DNA of 64,000 nucleotides, from NCBI RefSeq assembly GCF_040892545.1, contig NZ_CP156079.1, positions 3,135,501 to 3,199,500 on the forward strand, read 5' to 3'. The notes beneath the pieces were generated by a model. That model did no database searches, had not been told where the DNA came from, and saw only the letters and a list, made by a program, of their open reading frames with translations. Positions 36,359-46,476 of the stretch are shown piece after piece. Made by a program: the position numbers and the translations under genes. The stretch is from Paracidovorax avenae (GTDB lineage Bacteria; Pseudomonadota; Gammaproteobacteria; Burkholderiales; Burkholderiaceae_C). Numbering within the stretch: the stretch's first letter is position 1; every line of letters begins with the position of its first letter.

Positions 36359-38425
36359 TCAGCGGCCGGGCGTGCCCACCATGTCCAGCACCTTCTGCAC
36401 CAGCGCCTGGGCATCGAATGGCTTGACGATGAGCTCCATCCGGTGGGTGGCCAGGAAGCCGGGGTCCATGGCGGCCTGCTCGGCGTAGCCCGTCATCAGC
36501 AGCACCAGGATGCCGGGCAGGCGCTCGCGCGCGAAGTCCGCCACCTGCCGGCCGTTGGGCCCGGGCAGCCCCACGTCCGACACGAGGAGGTCGAAGTGGA
36601 TCGCGCCCGACAGCATCGCCATGCCCTCGGCCCCCGTTCGGGCCGACATCACCTGGAAGCCGAGGTCGCGCAGCAGTTCGCAGACGAATTCGCGCACCGT
36701 GGCGTCGTCCTCCACCACCAGGACCGAGTCCGGGCGCTTGCCCGCCTCTGCGCTGTCCAGGCTGGCCGGCGCGTCGCCGCTGACCTGTTCGGACGAGCGC
36801 GGGAAGTAGAGCGACACGCAGGTGCCGCGCCCCACTTCGCTCTCCAGCGCCACGGCGCCGCCCGACTGGCGCATGTAGCCGTAGATCATCGACAGGCCCA
36901 GCCCCGTGCCCTGGCCGATCGGCTTGGTGGTGAAGAACGGATCGAAGGCCAGGTCCAGCACTTCCTTGGACATGCCGTGGCCCGTGTCGCTCACCTGCAG
37001 GCGCACCAGGTCGCCCGGCGGCAGCCCGAGCGCCTCGCGCTCCTGCGGCGGCAGCGCCTGCGCTTCGCCGATGTTGCCCCCGGTGATGCGCAGCCGGCCG
37101 CCCTCGGGCATGGCGTCGCGGGCGTTGATGGCGAGGTTGAGCACCGCGCTCTCGAGCTGGTGCACATCGGTGAGCACGGGCCAGAGCTCCGCGGGAAGGT
37201 CGATATCCAGCCGCGTGTTCTCGCCGCAGGTATTGGCCAGCATGGGCTCGAGGTTGCGGATGGATGCGGCCACATCGACGGGCCGCACGTCCAGCGGCTG
37301 GCGCCGGGAGAAGGCCAGCAGCCGCTGCGTGAGGGCGGCGGCGCGCCGGGCCGACGACAGGCCGGCCTCCACGTAGCGGGGAATGTCGTCCATGTGGCCG
37401 CGCGCATGGCGCTGGCCGATCAGTTGCAGCGGCAGCACCACGCCCTGCAGCATGTTGTTGAAGTCGTGCGCGATGCCGCCCGTGAGCTGGCCGATCGCCT
37501 CCATCTTCTGGCTGTGCCGCACGCGCTCCTGGGACTGCAGCAGGGCCTCGGTGCGGGCGCGCTCGTCGGTCACGTCGCGGCCCACGGCCTGCACGAAGCC
37601 GTCGCCGGGCACCGCCGTCCAGTCGATCCAGCGGTCGGCACCACTGCGGTGGCGAAAACGCAGCGTGGCCTGGTGGCGCACGGCCTCGGCCAGGCGCTGC
37701 ACGTCGCCCGGCACGCGCACCGCCTCGTCGTCATGGATGAAGGAGAGGATGCGGCGGCCGATGGTCTCGTCCTCCGGGTAGCCCAGCGTGGCCTGCCAGG
37801 CGGGATTGACGGCGGCGATGGTGCCGTCGAGCCGCGTGACGACCAGCATGGCGTCCGACAGCAGCCAGAGCCGGTTGCGGTCGGCCGTCCGGTCGGCCAC
37901 CTGCTGCTCCAGCGTGGCAGCCAGGTCCTGCAGCCGCTGCTGGGCCAGGAACTTGCCGGTGGTCTCCACGACCGTGTCCATGAAGCCCACCACGGTGCCG
38001 GCCCCATCGCAGACCGGGCTGTAGCAGAAGGTGAAGTAGGCCTGCTCGTCGTAGTCCTGGCGGCGCACGACGAGCGGAAAATCCTCCATGAAGACCGATT
38101 CCCCGGCGAGCGCGCGCCCGGCCAGCGGCCCGATCGTGTCCCATGCCTCGGCCCAGACATCGAAGAAAGAACGGCCCAGCGCTTCCGGCTTGGCCCCCAG
38201 GATGACGCGGAAGGCGTCGTTGTAGATGGAGACCATTTCCGGCCCCCAGGCCAGGCACTTGGGGAAGCGCGACGCCAGCACCATCTGCACCGCCACCCGC
38301 AGCGCCTCGGGCCAGGATTCCATGGGGCCGAGCGGCGTGGAGGACCAGTCGTGCCTGCGCACCCGCTCGCTCATCTCGCCGGCGGTCCGCAGGAAGTCGG
38401 AATGCGTGGGGGAAGGAACACTCAT
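36359..38425 (-). CDS. PAS-containing hybrid sensor histidine kinase
   Basis: A 688-residue cytoplasmic hybrid kinase. Two PAS-like sensor domains (about 35-160 and 185-285) precede a coiled stretch, then the dimerisation/phosphorylation helix GQLTGGIAHDFNNML with H320. The ATPase domain has an N box around LNLAINARDAMPEGG (429-443) and G-box elements VSDTGHGM and GQGTGLGLS. A receiver domain (about 565-688) has phospho-acceptor D617 in LLVSDVGLPGPNG. No membrane helices are seen, so the input is probably intracellular. The start MSVPSPTHSD at 38425 is preferred over an upstream extension that overlaps the MFS gene. The output partner is not encoded nearby. Confidence 0.94.
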   Translation of the reverse strand: MSVPSPTHSDFLRTAGEMSERVRRHDWSSTPLGPMESWPEALRVAVQMVLASRFPKCLAWGPEMVSIYNDAFRVILGAKPEALGRSFFDVWAEAWDTIGPLAGRALAGESVFMEDFPLVVRRQDYDEQAYFTFCYSPVCDGAGTVVGFMDTVVETTGKFLAQQRLQDLAATLEQQVADRTADRNRLWLLSDAMLVVTRLDGTIAAVNPAWQATLGYPEDETIGRRILSFIHDDEAVRVPGDVQRLAEAVRHQATLRFRHRSGADRWIDWTAVPGDGFVQAVGRDVTDERARTEALLQSQERVRHSQKMEAIGQLTGGIAHDFNNMLQGVVLPLQLIGQRHARGHMDDIPRYVEAGLSSARRAAALTQRLLAFSRRQPLDVRPVDVAASIRNLEPMLANTCGENTRLDIDLPAELWPVLTDVHQLESAVLNLAINARDAMPEGGRLRITGGNIGEAQALPPQEREALGLPPGDLVRLQVSDTGHGMSKEVLDLAFDPFFTTKPIGQGTGLGLSMIYGYMRQSGGAVALESEVGRGTCVSLYFPRSSEQVSGDAPASLDSAEAGKRPDSVLVVEDDATVREFVCELLRDLGFQVMSARTGAEGMAMLSGAIHFDLLVSDVGLPGPNGRQVADFARERLPGILVLLMTGYAEQAAMDPGFLATHRMELIVKPFDAQALVQKVLDMVGTPGR

Positions 38426-38556
38426 GTCGGGGGCGATGATGACATGGCCAGGGCCCCCCTCCGCCCCGGCCGCCATGGCAGCCCCAGGGGCAAGAGGCCT
38501 GTTCCGCCGACCGGAACACTGCCGGGCATGCGCCCTGGCACGGACGCTGCGGTGGC

Positions 38557-39810
38557 TCAGCCCCGGGCAGCCCGGCCGCGCGCATCGGCCATGCGCACGG
38601 CCAGCGCGCCCGCACTGGCCAGCGTGGCCAGCAGGGCCACGCCGGACCAGCCCCAGCGGGCCATGGCCAGTGCGCCGAGCGCGGATCCCGCGGCCATGCC
38701 GATGAACACGCCGGTGAACAGCAGGGCATTCAGCCGGCTGCGCGCGGCGGGCTCCAGGCCATAGACGAGGGTCTGGTGGGCCACCAGCGCCGCCTGGATG
38801 CCGAAATCGAAGCCGATGGCGCTGGCCACCAGCAGGCCGAGCTGCGCCCAGCCGGGAAGCCATTGCGCGGCCAGCAGCGAGGCGAACGAGACCAGTGCCA
38901 GCCCCGATCCGAGTCGCGTGACCAGGCCGGGCCCGCGGCGGTCGGCCAGACGGCCTGCCAGCGGCGCTGCGAGCGCACCGGCCGCTCCGGCGAGACCGAA
39001 GGCGCCCGCGGCCGCACTGCCCCAGTGGAACTCGCTGTGCAGCATCACGGCGAGCGTGGACCAGAAAGCACTGAACGCGACCGACAGCAGCCCCTGTGCC
39101 AGCGCTGCGCGGCGCAGTGGGCGCTGCGACCGCCACAGCCCGGCCATGGAGGCGAGCAGCGCGCCGTATCCCAGGTGGGTGGTGGGCGCGAAGCGCGGCA
39201 GCCAGCGCCAGGCGGCCACGCCCAGCAGTGCGACCGCGGCGGCGGCAGCGCCGTACACGGCACGCCAGCCGAACGCTGCCGCGCCCAGGCCGCTCACCAC
39301 CCGCGACAGCAGGATGCCCAGCAGCAGGCCCGTCATCACCGTGCCCACCACCTTGCCGCGTGCATGCGGCGCCGCCACCGTGGCCGCGGCCGGCACCACG
39401 TCCTGCGCGAGCGTGGCGGACAGGCCGATGGCCAGGCTGGCGGCCAGCAGCGCGGCGATGCCGGGGGCCATGGCGCTGGCCATCAGCGCCGCGGCCAGCA
39501 GCGCGGCCTTGGCGAGGATGATGCGGCGCCGGTCGTACCGGTCGCCCAGCGGGGCGAGCAGCAGGATGCCGAGCGCATAGCCCAGTTGCGTGAGGGTGGG
39601 CACGAAGCCGACGGAGCGCGCGTCCGCATGGATGTCCGGTCCCAGCACGCCGAGCATCGGCTGGCTGTAGTAGAGCGACGCCACGCTTACGCCGGCGGTG
39701 GTGGCCAGCAGCAGGACCAATGCCGCCGGCACCTCGGCGGGCTGCACGGCACCGCCCGGGGATGCCGGAGCCGGACCAGGGGAGTTATGCGCTGGATGAA
39801 TGGAAGTCAT
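38557..39810 (-). CDS. MFS transporter
   Basis: A 417-residue major facilitator with about 12 membrane helices and the loop-2/3 signature GDRYDRRRII at about 99-108. The second half has its counterpart GRLADRRGPGLVTRL. The likely role is efflux of a small molecule; the substrate cannot be inferred. It is divergent from a LysR-type gene 95 bases away, which is probably its regulator. Confidence 0.93.
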   Translation of the reverse strand: MTSIHPAHNSPGPAPASPGGAVQPAEVPAALVLLLATTAGVSVASLYYSQPMLGVLGPDIHADARSVGFVPTLTQLGYALGILLLAPLGDRYDRRRIILAKAALLAAALMASAMAPGIAALLAASLAIGLSATLAQDVVPAAATVAAPHARGKVVGTVMTGLLLGILLSRVVSGLGAAAFGWRAVYGAAAAAVALLGVAAWRWLPRFAPTTHLGYGALLASMAGLWRSQRPLRRAALAQGLLSVAFSAFWSTLAVMLHSEFHWGSAAAGAFGLAGAAGALAAPLAGRLADRRGPGLVTRLGSGLALVSFASLLAAQWLPGWAQLGLLVASAIGFDFGIQAALVAHQTLVYGLEPAARSRLNALLFTGVFIGMAAGSALGALAMARWGWSGVALLATLASAGALAVRMADARGRAARG

Positions 39811-39905
39811 AGGAATACGCCTGGGAAAGACAACGGCTGCAGTGTCTCCACTCCTTAGGATATGCGGTAGCCCAGCGGCGCGCAGATCCGATATACGCTA
39901 CACGC

Positions 39906-40928
39906 ATGACCAACCCGTCCCTGCTCCTGAACGGTGCCGACCGCATCGAGTTGCTGCAGACCTTCGTCCGCATCGTGGACAGCGGCAGCCTGTCCGCAGC
40001 AGCGCGGCAGCTCGGCACCACCCAGCCCACCGTCAGCCGCCGCCTGCAGGCACTGGAGCGCGGCATGGGCCTGCGGCTGCTGCAGCGCTCCACCCACGGC
40101 ATGAAGCTCACGGAAGATGGCGAGCGCTGCTTCACCCACGCCAGGGAACTGCTGGAGCAGTGGCAGGCGATGGAGTCGGACCTGCGCGGCGCGCACGACA
40201 CGCCCCGCGGCCTGCTGCGCGTGCAGGCCCCGCACGCCTTCGGTCAGGACCAGCTGATCGCGCCTCTGGCGGCCTTCCTGCGCCGGTACCCCGAGGTTTC
40301 GGTCGAATGGCTGCTGCACGACCGCCAGCCGGACTTCATCACCGAGGGCATCGATTGCGCGATCCAGGTGGGGCCGGTGCGGGATCCGTCCGTCGTCGCC
40401 ACGTACGTGGCCGAGGTGCCCCGCATCGTCGTGGCCTCGCCAGGCCTGCTGGAGGCGCACGGCGGCGCCCCGCCGCACCCGCAGGGCCTGGGCGCCCTCC
40501 CCTGGCTGGCCCTGCGCACCTATTACCTGCGCGAGGTAGAGCTGCATCCCGAGGCAGATGACGCCCCCGCGCCGGCCGCCACGGCGAAGCCGGACGGCAC
40601 CGCCGGGCCGCAGTCCATCGCCATCCGCCCGAGGATGGCCACCGACAGCCTCCATGCGCTGCGCAACGCGGCACTGTCGGGCCTGGGCGCGGCCCTGGTG
40701 TCGGCCTGGGTGGTGCAGGACGACCTGCGCGCGGGCCGCCTGGTGCATGTCGTGCCGGGCTGGACGGCCGCCCCCCTGCCCGTGCATCTGGTCTATCCGC
40801 CCACCCGCCACCCGCCGGCGCGCCTGCGCGTCTTCCTCGAGGCGATGCGCGAAGCGATTCCGTCGATCGCCGGCATGCAGGCGCGGCGCGTGGCACCATC
40901 CGGCCCATCCTTGCGACCACGACGATGA
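39906..40928 (+). CDS. LysR family transcriptional regulator
   Basis: The 340-residue regulator has an N-terminal helix-turn-helix (GSLSAAARQLGTTQPTVSRRLQALERGMG, about 24-52) and a long effector domain with a Pro/Ala-rich insertion at about 215-235 (DDAPAPAATAKPDG). It is divergent from the MFS gene and probably controls it. Its stop overlaps the start of the phosphatase gene that follows (ATGA at 40925-40928), so the two were originally coupled. Confidence 0.92.
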   Translation: MTNPSLLLNGADRIELLQTFVRIVDSGSLSAAARQLGTTQPTVSRRLQALERGMGLRLLQRSTHGMKLTEDGERCFTHARELLEQWQAMESDLRGAHDTPRGLLRVQAPHAFGQDQLIAPLAAFLRRYPEVSVEWLLHDRQPDFITEGIDCAIQVGPVRDPSVVATYVAEVPRIVVASPGLLEAHGGAPPHPQGLGALPWLALRTYYLREVELHPEADDAPAPAATAKPDGTAGPQSIAIRPRMATDSLHALRNAALSGLGAALVSAWVVQDDLRAGRLVHVVPGWTAAPLPVHLVYPPTRHPPARLRVFLEAMREAIPSIAGMQARRVAPSGPSLRPRR

Positions 40929-41736
40929 GCCACACCCCCACACCGGCTCCCCTTCCCGACCTGGCCCCGCTGCGGGACCGGATGGCCCAGTCCTCCCATG
41001 CCCCCGTGCGCATCCTCATGGTCTGCATGGGGAACATCTGCCGCAGCCCCACGGCCCACGGCGTGCTCGAGAAAATGGCCGCGGATGCGGGCCTGGAGGG
41101 CAGGATCGAGGTGGATTCCGCCGGCACGCACGACTACCACGTGGGCGAGCCGCCCGACGAACGCGCCCGGGCCCATGCGCGGCGCAGGGGATACGACCTG
41201 TCCGCCCAGCGTGCCCGGCACCCAGGGCCTGTTAACGCTATGCAAGGGGATCGCGTTGCTTCGCGAAGGGGCTGGGTGCGAGGCGCCGGGGCGTAGCAAG
41301 GCCGGGGCCTTGCAAGCACGGGCAACGCTGCAAGCGGCCCCTTCGCGAAGCAACCCGAAGGGAAGCCCATCACAGCCCGCCCCCCGGCGTTGCGCTCCTT
41401 GTACGTGTGGACACACGCACGGCGTCGCGCGCCTTGATGGGCGGGCTGTGATGGGCTTCGCGACCCCTTGCATAGTGTTAACAGGCCCCAGGCCGCCAGG
41501 ACTTCGAGGATTTCGATCTCGTGCTGGTCATGGACGCCAACAATGAGGCCGCGGCGCGCGCACTATGCCCGCCTGCACGGCGCGGCCGCCTGCACCGTCT
41601 CACCGATTTCCGCCAGGCCCTGCCGGCGCACGAGGTGCCGGATCCGTACTACGGCGGGGCCGACGGTTTCGAGCACGTGCTGGACGTGGTGGAGGATGCA
41701 TGCGCGGGCCTGCTGGCAGCGCTGCACCCGGCCTGA
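40925..41736 (+). pseudogene. Low-molecular-weight protein-tyrosine phosphatase interrupted by a MITE-like element
   Basis: The first 99 codons are a normal LMW-PTP: RILMVCMGNICRSPTAHGVL holds the C-X5-R active site (C34, R40). The frame then runs into a 262-bp insertion at 41226-41487 and ends at a chance stop (41296). After the insertion the rest is present in another frame (FEDFDLVLVMDANNEAAARA) and ends at 41736, including the general-acid Asp in DPYYGG. Removing the element and one copy of the four-base CCAG duplication gives an intact frame (AQRARHPGRQDFEDFDLVL). The gene is inactivated by insertion, not decayed. Confidence 0.93.
41226..41487. mobile_element. MITE-like non-autonomous element (262 bp)
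   Basis: Terminal inverted repeats of about 24 bp: GGCCTGTTAACGCTATGCAA at the left and TTGCATAGTGTTAACAGGCC at the right match except for one base, and pairing continues into GGGG/CCCC. A four-base CCAG duplication flanks it (41222-41225, 41488-41491). Inside are further inverted repeats: CTTCGCGAAGGGGC with GCCCCTTCGCGAAG, and GAAGCCCATCACAGCCCGCC with its complement. There is no ORF of any size, so it must be moved by a transposase encoded elsewhere. The family of that transposase cannot be named. Confidence 0.88.
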
Positions 41737-41784
41737 CGCGCCTGCGAGACGTCCTCCGCCCGTTGCAGCGCCCTCCTGCCGGTC

Positions 41785-43296
41785 TCAGGGCGCCGTGCCC
41801 CCGGGCTGCAGAGCGGCCACGGGCCAGGGCCCGCGTTCGGCCAGCCCGCCACCCAGCGCCTTGTAGAGCGCCACCGCATTGCCGAGCTCCGCGCGGCGCA
41901 GGTCCAGCAGCGCTTGTTGCGCCGCGTACTGCTGGCGCCGGGCGTCCAGCAGTTCCAGCCGCCCTTCCGTGCCCGCCCGGTAGCGCAGTTCCGACAGTTC
42001 CACGCGCCGGGCGGCGCTGGCCACGGTGCGCGCCTGGGCGTCGATCTGCCGGCCGTAGGTGGCCGCTCCCGCGAGCGCATCGGCCACCTCGCGGAAGGCG
42101 ACCTGTATCGCCCGTTCGTACTGGACCACCGCCTCGGAGCGCCGCACTTGGGCGAGGCGCAGTTCCCCGCGCAGGCGACCGCGGTCGAACAGCGGCTGGG
42201 TGATCTGCGGCGCGAAGCGCCAGGTGCCCCAGCCCGCGTCGAACAGGCCGCCCAGCGAATCGCTGGCACGGCCGACGGACGCGGTGAGCGCGATCCGCGG
42301 AAAGAACGCCGCCCGCGCCGCGCCGACATCGGCATGTGCGGCGACGAGCGCCTGTTCGGCCTGCAGCAGGTCCGGCCGCGCCAGCAGCAGGCCGGAGGGC
42401 AGCCCTGCCGGCAAACGTGCGGCGACAGGCCGCGCTTCCAGCGACAGCGGCTCAGGCAGGCCTGCCGGAGGATCGGAACCCAGCAGCAGCCGCAGGGCGT
42501 TGTCCGCCTGGTCGAGCGCCCGCTGGCGGGCCTCCAGGTCGGCCTCCGCGGAGGCGACCTGCCCTTCGGCCTGCACCACGTCCAGCCCGCTGCTCTGCCC
42601 AGCCTGCCGCCACAGCCGCGCCAGTTCCAGGGACTGCCGCCAGTCGGCGAGAGTGCGCCCGGTGAGCCGGAGCTGCTCCTGCGCCAGCCGCTGGGCGAAA
42701 TACGCGTCCGCCACCGCGCCCACCAGGGCGATCCGCGCGGCGCGGTGGCCATGCTCGCTGGCCAGGTACCGCGCCAGCGCCGCATCGGACAGCGACCGCA
42801 CGCGGCCGAACAGGTCCAGCTCGAACGCGCTCACGCCCACGCTCAAGGCCGCCTGCCCGGAGACCGCCGCGCCTGCGGCTCCTGTGGATCCTGAAGATCC
42901 GGCCGCATCGGCTCCAATGCCGGATCGGGCCCCGCGCTCGCGCGACGCGGAGGCGTCCAGCGCCACCTCGGGCCAGCGCGCGGAGCGCTGGATACGGTAC
43001 TGCGCCTGCACGGCTTCGGCCTGCAGCGCCGCCAGCCGCAGGTCGCGGTTGTGCTGCAGCGCCGCAGCGATCAGCCGCTGCAGGCGCGGGTCTTCGAACA
43101 TGTCGCGCCAGCCCAGGTCGGCAGCGGACACGTCCGAACGCCTGGAGGCACCTGGCGAGGGAGAGGCGGCGGCAACGGCATGGCCGCCGTAGTCCGGGAA
43201 GACCGCGGGCACCGGAGGGGCCGGCCGCTCCAGCGGAGGCGCCAGCGTGCAGGCCGACAGCAGCGCCAGGAGAGGCATCATCGCAAGGGTGCGCAT
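41785..43296 (-). CDS. Outer-membrane efflux lipoprotein (NodT/OprM type)
   Basis: The outer-membrane channel of the RND efflux pump encoded upstream. The 503-residue precursor has a lipoprotein signal with lipobox LSAC (C16). Two repeated OEP domains follow (about 75-270 and 300-490), beginning DLGWRDMFEDPRLQRLIAAAL and containing the periplasmic alpha-helical repeats. Its start lies three bases after the pump stop, so it is the third gene of the operon. Confidence 0.95.
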   Translation of the reverse strand: MRTLAMMPLLALLSACTLAPPLERPAPPVPAVFPDYGGHAVAAASPSPGASRRSDVSAADLGWRDMFEDPRLQRLIAAALQHNRDLRLAALQAEAVQAQYRIQRSARWPEVALDASASRERGARSGIGADAAGSSGSTGAAGAAVSGQAALSVGVSAFELDLFGRVRSLSDAALARYLASEHGHRAARIALVGAVADAYFAQRLAQEQLRLTGRTLADWRQSLELARLWRQAGQSSGLDVVQAEGQVASAEADLEARQRALDQADNALRLLLGSDPPAGLPEPLSLEARPVAARLPAGLPSGLLLARPDLLQAEQALVAAHADVGAARAAFFPRIALTASVGRASDSLGGLFDAGWGTWRFAPQITQPLFDRGRLRGELRLAQVRRSEAVVQYERAIQVAFREVADALAGAATYGRQIDAQARTVASAARRVELSELRYRAGTEGRLELLDARRQQYAAQQALLDLRRAELGNAVALYKALGGGLAERGPWPVAALQPGGTAP

Positions 43297-43299
43297 GGC

Positions 43300-46200
43300 T
43301 CATTGCCCTCCCGTGGTGGATGGTCCGCCCGGTGCCGGCAGAAGCTCCGGCGGGTTGCGGCGGGCCCGCCACGCGGCCACCCGCTCCTGCAACCCCATCA
43401 CGAAGACGAAGAATACCGGCACGAAGAACACCGCCAGCACCGTGCCGCTCACCATGCCGCCGAACACGCCGGTGCCGATGGCATGCTGCGTCTCGGCACT
43501 GGCGCCCGAAGCGAGCATCAGCGGCACCACGCCCAGCGCGAAGGCCAGCGAGGTCATCAGGATCGGCCGCAGCCGCAGGCGCGCCGCGGTGACCGCCGCA
43601 TCGAGCAGCCCCCTCCCTTCGGCATGCAGCTGCCGGGCGAACTCCACGATCAGGATCGCGTTCTTGGCCGAAAGGCCGATGATGGTGATCATGCCGACCT
43701 TGAAGAACACGTCGTTGGGCAGGCCGCGCAGCATGACTGCCGCCACCGCCCCGACCAGGCCGAGCGGCACCACCAGCATCACCGCCAGCGGGATGGACCA
43801 GCTTTCATAGAGGGCCGCCAGCACCAGGAAGACCACCAGGGCCGATAGCGCCATGAGCAACGGCGCCTGTGCGGCCGACTGCCGCTCCTGCAGCGACTGG
43901 CCCGTCCATGCCGCGGCGAAGCCCAGGGGCAGTTGCGCCACCAGGCGCTCCATCTCGGCCATGGCCGCGCCGCTGGAAACCCCGGGCGCCGCGCCGCCGG
44001 CGATGCGCGCCGCGGTGAAGCCCTGGAAACGCATCATCTGCTGGGGCGATTCGGTCCAGACCGGGGTGGTCACCTCGCCCAGCGGCACGAGGCCACCCGC
44101 GGCATTGCGCACGCGCAGCTTCAGCACATCGCCCAGCTGCATGCGCGCGGGGGCGTCGGCCTGCACGATCACCTGCTGCATGCGCCCGGCGTTCGGGAAA
44201 TCGTTGACGTAGGCCGAGCCCATGGCGGCCGAGAGCGTGGTGCTGATCGCATTGAAAGACAGGCCCATGGCCTCGGCCTTGCGCCTGTCGATGTCCAGGC
44301 GCACGCTGCCTCCCGGCGGCAGGCCGTCGGGATAGACGTTGCGCAGCAGCGGGCTCTGCGCCGCCAGTTCCATGAGCCGGGCCTGCGCGGCCGCCAGGGC
44401 CTCCGCCCCGCGGCCGGCGCGGTCCTGCAGGAACATCGTGAAGCCCGACGAAGTTCCCAGCTCGTCGATGGCGGGCGGCAGCAGGCTCATCACCGTGCCT
44501 TCCGGCGCATGGCGCATCGCCTCCTGGGCCCGCTCGGACTCATCGCGCGCGCTGGCGCCATCGCGCTCGCTCCAGTCCCTGAGCATGGTGAACGCCATCG
44601 CGGCATTCGGCCCGGAACCCGAGAAGCTGAAGCCCTGGATCACCAGGTTGGACGCCAGTCCCGGGCGCGAGGCGACGTGCGACTCGAAGGCCTTCACCAC
44701 GTCCAGCGTGCGTTCGCTGGTGGCACCCGTCGGCAGCTGGATGGAGGTCATGAAATAGCCCTGGTCCTCTTCGGGAAGGAACGATGAGGGCAGCTGGCGC
44801 GCCGCCAGCACGAGCACCGCGCAGACCAGCGCGAAGGCGACCATCATGCGGCCGCTGCGCCCCGCCAGGCGCCCCACGCGGGCCGCGTAGCCCTGCGACA
44901 GGCGCTCGAAGCCCCGGTTGAAGGCCCCGAAGAAACCGCGCCGTTCATGGTGGCCGGGACCGACCGGCCGCAGCAGCGTCGCGCAGAGCGCGGGAGTGAG
45001 CGTCAGGGCCAGGAAGGCCGAGAACAGGATGGACACGGCCATCGACAGCGTGAACTGCCGGTAGATGACGCCCACCGAGCCGGTGGCGAACGCCATGGGA
45101 ATGAACACGGCCGTGAGCACCAGGGTGATGCCCACCACCGCCCCGGTGATCTCCCGCATGGCCCGTACGGTCGCATCCCGGGGCGACAGGCCTTCGGCAG
45201 CCATCAGCCGCTCGACGTTCTCCACCACCACGATGGCGTCATCGACGATGATGCCGATGGCCAGCACCATGCCGAACATGGTCAGCACGTTGATCGAGAA
45301 CCCGGCCACCAGCATCACGGTGAACGTGCCCAGCAGCGCGATGGGCGCGACGATGGCCGGGATGAGCGTGTAGCGGATGTTCTGCAGGAACAGGAACATC
45401 ACCGCGAACACCAGCACCATCGCTTCCACCAGCGTGCGGAGTACCTTCTCGATGGAGATCTTCACGAAGGGCGCGGTGTTGAACGGCACCGACACCTCCA
45501 TGCCCGCGGGCATGGTGCGCGCCAGTTCGTCCAGCCGCTCCTGCACGGCCTGCGCGGTGCGCACCGCGTTCGCCCCGGGCGACAGCTGGATGGCGGCGCT
45601 GGTGGCCACCCGCCCGTTCTCGCGGTTGGCGAAGGCGTACGACTGCGCGCCCAGTTCCACCCGGGCCACGTCGCGCAGCACCACCTTCGAGCCGTCGGTG
45701 CCGGCCTTGAGCACGATTGCCGCGAACTGCTCCGGCGTGGACAACTGTCCCTGCACCGTGAGCGGCACGGTGACGCGCTGGCCCGGCAGCGTCGGCGCAT
45801 CGCCCACGCGCCCGGGGGCGACCTGGGCGTTCTGCTGCTCGATCGCCTGGGTGACGTCGCCCATCGCCAGGCCGTAGGACAGCAGCCGGGCCGGATCCAC
45901 CCAGACGCGCATCGCCTGCTCGGCGCCGAACAATTGCACGCGCCCCACGCCGTCGATGCGGCGCAGCTCCTGCACGATGTTGCGGGCCATGTAATCGTTG
46001 AGTCCCACCTCGTCGTAGCGGCCGTCGCGCGAGGTCATGCCGACCAGCATCAGGAAGCCGGACGAGGCCGACTCCACCTGCAGGCCGCTCTGGCGCACGG
46101 CTTGCGGCAGGCGCGGCTCCACGGCCTTGATCCGGTTCTGCACGTCCACCTGCGCCAGTTCAGGGTTGGTGCCGGGCTTGAAGGTGGCGGTGATCTGCGC

Positions 46201-46461
46201 CGAACCCGAGGTATCGACCGACGACTCGAAGTACAGCAGGTTCCTGACGCCCGAGAGCTCGCGCTCGATCAGGCTGACCACGGAATCGTTCAGGGTCTGG
46301 GGCGTGGCGCCCGGATAGGACGCGAACAGGCTCACGGCCGGTGGCGCCACCGCCGGGTAGCGCGCGATCGGCAACTGCGGGATGGCGATGGCGCCGAACA
46401 GCACGATGAACAGGGCGATCACCCAGGCGAACACCGGGCGGCGGATGAAGAAATGGGGCAT
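43300..46461 (-). CDS. RND efflux inner-membrane transporter (AcrB/MexB type)
   Basis: A proton-driven drug efflux pump of the HAE-1 family, 1053 residues. The N-terminus is MPHFFIRRPVFAWVIALFIV; 12 membrane helices and two large periplasmic loops follow the usual plan. Helix 4 carries the proton-relay pair in GIIVDDAIVVVENVER (about 400-415), and GLSAKNAILIVEFARQ (about 930) marks the second half. It would trap drugs from the periplasm and export them with the adaptor and the lipoprotein channel. Substrates cannot be predicted. Confidence 0.97.
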   Translation of the reverse strand: MPHFFIRRPVFAWVIALFIVLFGAIAIPQLPIARYPAVAPPAVSLFASYPGATPQTLNDSVVSLIERELSGVRNLLYFESSVDTSGSAQITATFKPGTNPELAQVDVQNRIKAVEPRLPQAVRQSGLQVESASSGFLMLVGMTSRDGRYDEVGLNDYMARNIVQELRRIDGVGRVQLFGAEQAMRVWVDPARLLSYGLAMGDVTQAIEQQNAQVAPGRVGDAPTLPGQRVTVPLTVQGQLSTPEQFAAIVLKAGTDGSKVVLRDVARVELGAQSYAFANRENGRVATSAAIQLSPGANAVRTAQAVQERLDELARTMPAGMEVSVPFNTAPFVKISIEKVLRTLVEAMVLVFAVMFLFLQNIRYTLIPAIVAPIALLGTFTVMLVAGFSINVLTMFGMVLAIGIIVDDAIVVVENVERLMAAEGLSPRDATVRAMREITGAVVGITLVLTAVFIPMAFATGSVGVIYRQFTLSMAVSILFSAFLALTLTPALCATLLRPVGPGHHERRGFFGAFNRGFERLSQGYAARVGRLAGRSGRMMVAFALVCAVLVLAARQLPSSFLPEEDQGYFMTSIQLPTGATSERTLDVVKAFESHVASRPGLASNLVIQGFSFSGSGPNAAMAFTMLRDWSERDGASARDESERAQEAMRHAPEGTVMSLLPPAIDELGTSSGFTMFLQDRAGRGAEALAAAQARLMELAAQSPLLRNVYPDGLPPGGSVRLDIDRRKAEAMGLSFNAISTTLSAAMGSAYVNDFPNAGRMQQVIVQADAPARMQLGDVLKLRVRNAAGGLVPLGEVTTPVWTESPQQMMRFQGFTAARIAGGAAPGVSSGAAMAEMERLVAQLPLGFAAAWTGQSLQERQSAAQAPLLMALSALVVFLVLAALYESWSIPLAVMLVVPLGLVGAVAAVMLRGLPNDVFFKVGMITIIGLSAKNAILIVEFARQLHAEGRGLLDAAVTAARLRLRPILMTSLAFALGVVPLMLASGASAETQHAIGTGVFGGMVSGTVLAVFFVPVFFVFVMGLQERVAAWRARRNPPELLPAPGGPSTTGGQ

Positions 46462-46476
46462 GGTCCGGCTCCTGCT

